Positions 5,931 through 6,999 of a stretch of 6,999 nucleotides of DNA are shown in pieces. Source of the stretch: Methanobacteriota archaeon (GTDB taxonomy: Archaea; Halobacteriota; Methanomicrobia; Methanomicrobiales; Methanoculleaceae); contig JAEWMO010000046.1 in NCBI GenBank assembly GCA_023457135.1, positions 1 to 6,999 on the forward strand. The letters are read 5' to 3'. The position numbers and the translations under genes were made by a program. The notes below the pieces were generated by a model. The model was not told the DNA's origin, searched no databases, and saw only the letters and a list, made by a program, of their open reading frames with translations. How positions within the stretch are numbered: position 1 is the stretch's first letter; each line of letters opens with the position of its first letter.

Positions 5931-6380
5931 ATGCAGTACTCGGAAGGACAGGTCGGCAGGGTCTTCACCGTCCGGATCGACGACGGGGAGGACTTCATCA
6001 GGGAGATCGAGCGGTTTGTGGCGGCAATGAACATCCAGAGCGGGATGATCCACTTCCTCGGCGCCGCCCGGAACGCAACGCTGGTGACGGGGCCAAAGGA
6101 GATGGTCGTCCCGCCGACACCGCGGCGGGAGGAGATCTTCGGGGGCTGGGAACTCCTGGGATTTGCGACGATCCACCCCGGCGTGGAGGGGCCGTCCCTT
6201 CACATCCACACCGTCGCGGGGAAGGGGATACGGTCGGTCGCCGGGTGCCTCCGCGAGAAGGCGGAGGTCTACCTGGTGGTCGAGGCGATCGTCACGGAGT
6301 TCGTCGGGATCTCCGCCCGGCGGCTCCCCGACGAGGCGACCGGCGTCAACCTGCCGGTCTTTGACCGGGTACTCCCATGA
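5931..6380 (+). CDS. PPC domain (DUF296) protein, PCC/AT-hook-type family without AT hook
   Basis: The 149-residue product is a single PPC/DUF296 domain, the usual size for stand-alone archaeal and bacterial members. Visible hallmarks are an N-terminal strand (GRVFTVRIDDGEDFIREIERFV), then GMIHFLGAARNATL, WELLGFATI, SLHIHTV with the conserved pair H91 and H93, and AEVYLVVEAIV. Family members form trimers, and the histidines are thought to bind metal. Some relatives are annotated as DNA-binding because of plant AT-hook proteins, but no AT hook or other DNA-binding tail is present here, so the role is open. Oddly, the GGH motif usually found after the HxH pair is replaced by GIRSVAGCL, so a third metal-ligand histidine appears absent. 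The stop codon overlaps the next start (ATGA), suggesting coupled translation with the ygiQ-like gene. Confidence 0.88.
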   Translation: MQYSEGQVGRVFTVRIDDGEDFIREIERFVAAMNIQSGMIHFLGAARNATLVTGPKEMVVPPTPRREEIFGGWELLGFATIHPGVEGPSLHIHTVAGKGIRSVAGCLREKAEVYLVVEAIVTEFVGISARRLPDEATGVNLPVFDRVLP

Positions 6381-6999
6381 GGGAACAGCCGGCGTTCCTC
6401 CCCATGACGATGGCGGAGGCGAAACGGCTCGGCATCGACCAGTTCGACATCATCCTCATCTCCGGGGACGCCTACGTCGACCACCCCTCCTTCGGGACGG
6501 CTCTCGTCGGGCGGGTGTTGTGGGACGCCGGCTACTCGGTCGGGGTCGTCGCCCAGCCAGACTGGCGGGGTGATGACGACTTCCGGCGCCTGGGGGAGCC
6601 CCGGCTCTTCTTCTCGATCTCCTCCGGGAACGTCGACTCCCTGGTGAACGCCTTCACGCCGAACCTGAAGCGCCGGAGTTCGGACGTCTACTCGCCGGGC
6701 GGGAGACTCCTCCGGCCCGACCGGGCGACACTCGTCTACACCGACCGCATCCACGCCCTCTACCCCGGGACGCCGGTCGTCATCGGCGGGATCGAGGCAA
6801 GCCTCCGGCGGTTCGCCCACTACGACTACTGGTCGGATTCTGTCCGGCAGGCCATCCTCGCCGACGCCCCCGCCGACCTCCTGGTCTTCGGGATGGGCGA
6901 GCGGCAGGTCGTCACGATCGCCGACCGGCTCACCGCCGGGGAACCGGTCGGGGCCCTCACCGATATCCCCGGTGCCGCCCGCCGGGTGGACCTGAAGAC
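6377..6999 (+). CDS. ygiQ: YgiQ family radical SAM protein (UPF0313), N-terminal 207 residues
   Basis: The ATG at 6377 overlaps the stop of the PPC gene by four bases, and the frame stays open to the right edge. The visible part matches the UPF0313/YgiQ N-terminal domain closely: FDIILISGDAYVDHPSFG, then GRVLWDAGYSVGVVAQPDW, FFSISSGNVDSLVNAFTP, RRSSDVYSPGG, RPDRATLVYTDRI, PVVIGGIEASLRRFAHYDYW and LLVFGMGERQV. Family proteins are usually 600-700 residues, with a B12-binding-like N-terminal region followed by a radical SAM core; the CxxxCxxC iron-sulfur motif would lie beyond the window. The reaction catalysed by YgiQ is not established, so only cytoplasmic [4Fe-4S]/SAM chemistry can be assumed. 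The symbol is given by family resemblance to E. coli YgiQ. Confidence 0.93.
   Translation, partial: MREQPAFLPMTMAEAKRLGIDQFDIILISGDAYVDHPSFGTALVGRVLWDAGYSVGVVAQPDWRGDDDFRRLGEPRLFFSISSGNVDSLVNAFTPNLKRRSSDVYSPGGRLLRPDRATLVYTDRIHALYPGTPVVIGGIEASLRRFAHYDYWSDSVRQAILADAPADLLVFGMGERQVVTIADRLTAGEPVGALTDIPGAARRVDLK

Noticed and set aside
6269..6820. Minus-strand frame of 183 codons opposite the PPC/ygiQ-like junction
   Set aside because: It is antisense to two clearly recognised genes and has no domain pattern.

Overview
The window most likely comes from a methanogenic archaeon of the Methanomicrobiales, possibly close to Methanoculleus. This is an inference. It rests on GC-rich coding DNA beside an AT-richer gene gap, GGAGGT-type ribosome binding sites with TATA-like boxes, a secreted mosaic protein built from PKD, thrombospondin-3-like and PEGA modules, and a YgiQ-type (UPF0313) gene. 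No rRNA or other marker gene is present to confirm it.

Layout. (1) Positions 1-4105, minus strand: one uninterrupted reading frame of at least 1368 codons that runs off the left edge. It encodes a secreted, multi-domain surface protein: signal peptide, Thr/Pro/Asp/Glu-rich stalk, two near-identical copies of a PKD plus malectin-like module, two more PKD domains, an Ig-like domain, an Asp-rich calcium-binding repeat region, a beta-rich domain, an Ig/Cna-B-like domain and two PEGA domains. The C-terminal anchor or sorting signal lies outside the window. (2) Positions 4106-4674: a 569-bp gap with no convincing gene. It holds a GGAGGT site that can be masked by a hairpin, an 11-bp inverted repeat with operator-like symmetry, and several TATA candidates. 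(3) Positions 4675-5787, minus strand: a membrane acyltransferase of the acyltransferase-3 family. (4) Positions 5788-5930: a 143-bp divergent promoter region with a 9-bp inverted repeat ending next to the acyltransferase start codon. (5) Positions 5931-6380, plus strand: a small PPC/DUF296 protein. Its stop overlaps the start of (6) a YgiQ-family radical SAM protein (UPF0313) at 6377-6999, cut by the right edge.

The left half concerns the cell surface: a large adhesin-like protein, and an enzyme that probably acylates surface glycans or lipids. No functional link between the two is shown beyond proximity and shared strand. The right half is a separate, probably co-translated pair of conserved genes of poorly known role. 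I saw no CRISPR array, insertion sequence, tRNA or rRNA. The most distinctive observations are the recent internal tandem duplication in the surface protein and the three dyad-symmetric elements placed at the starts of the two minus-strand genes.
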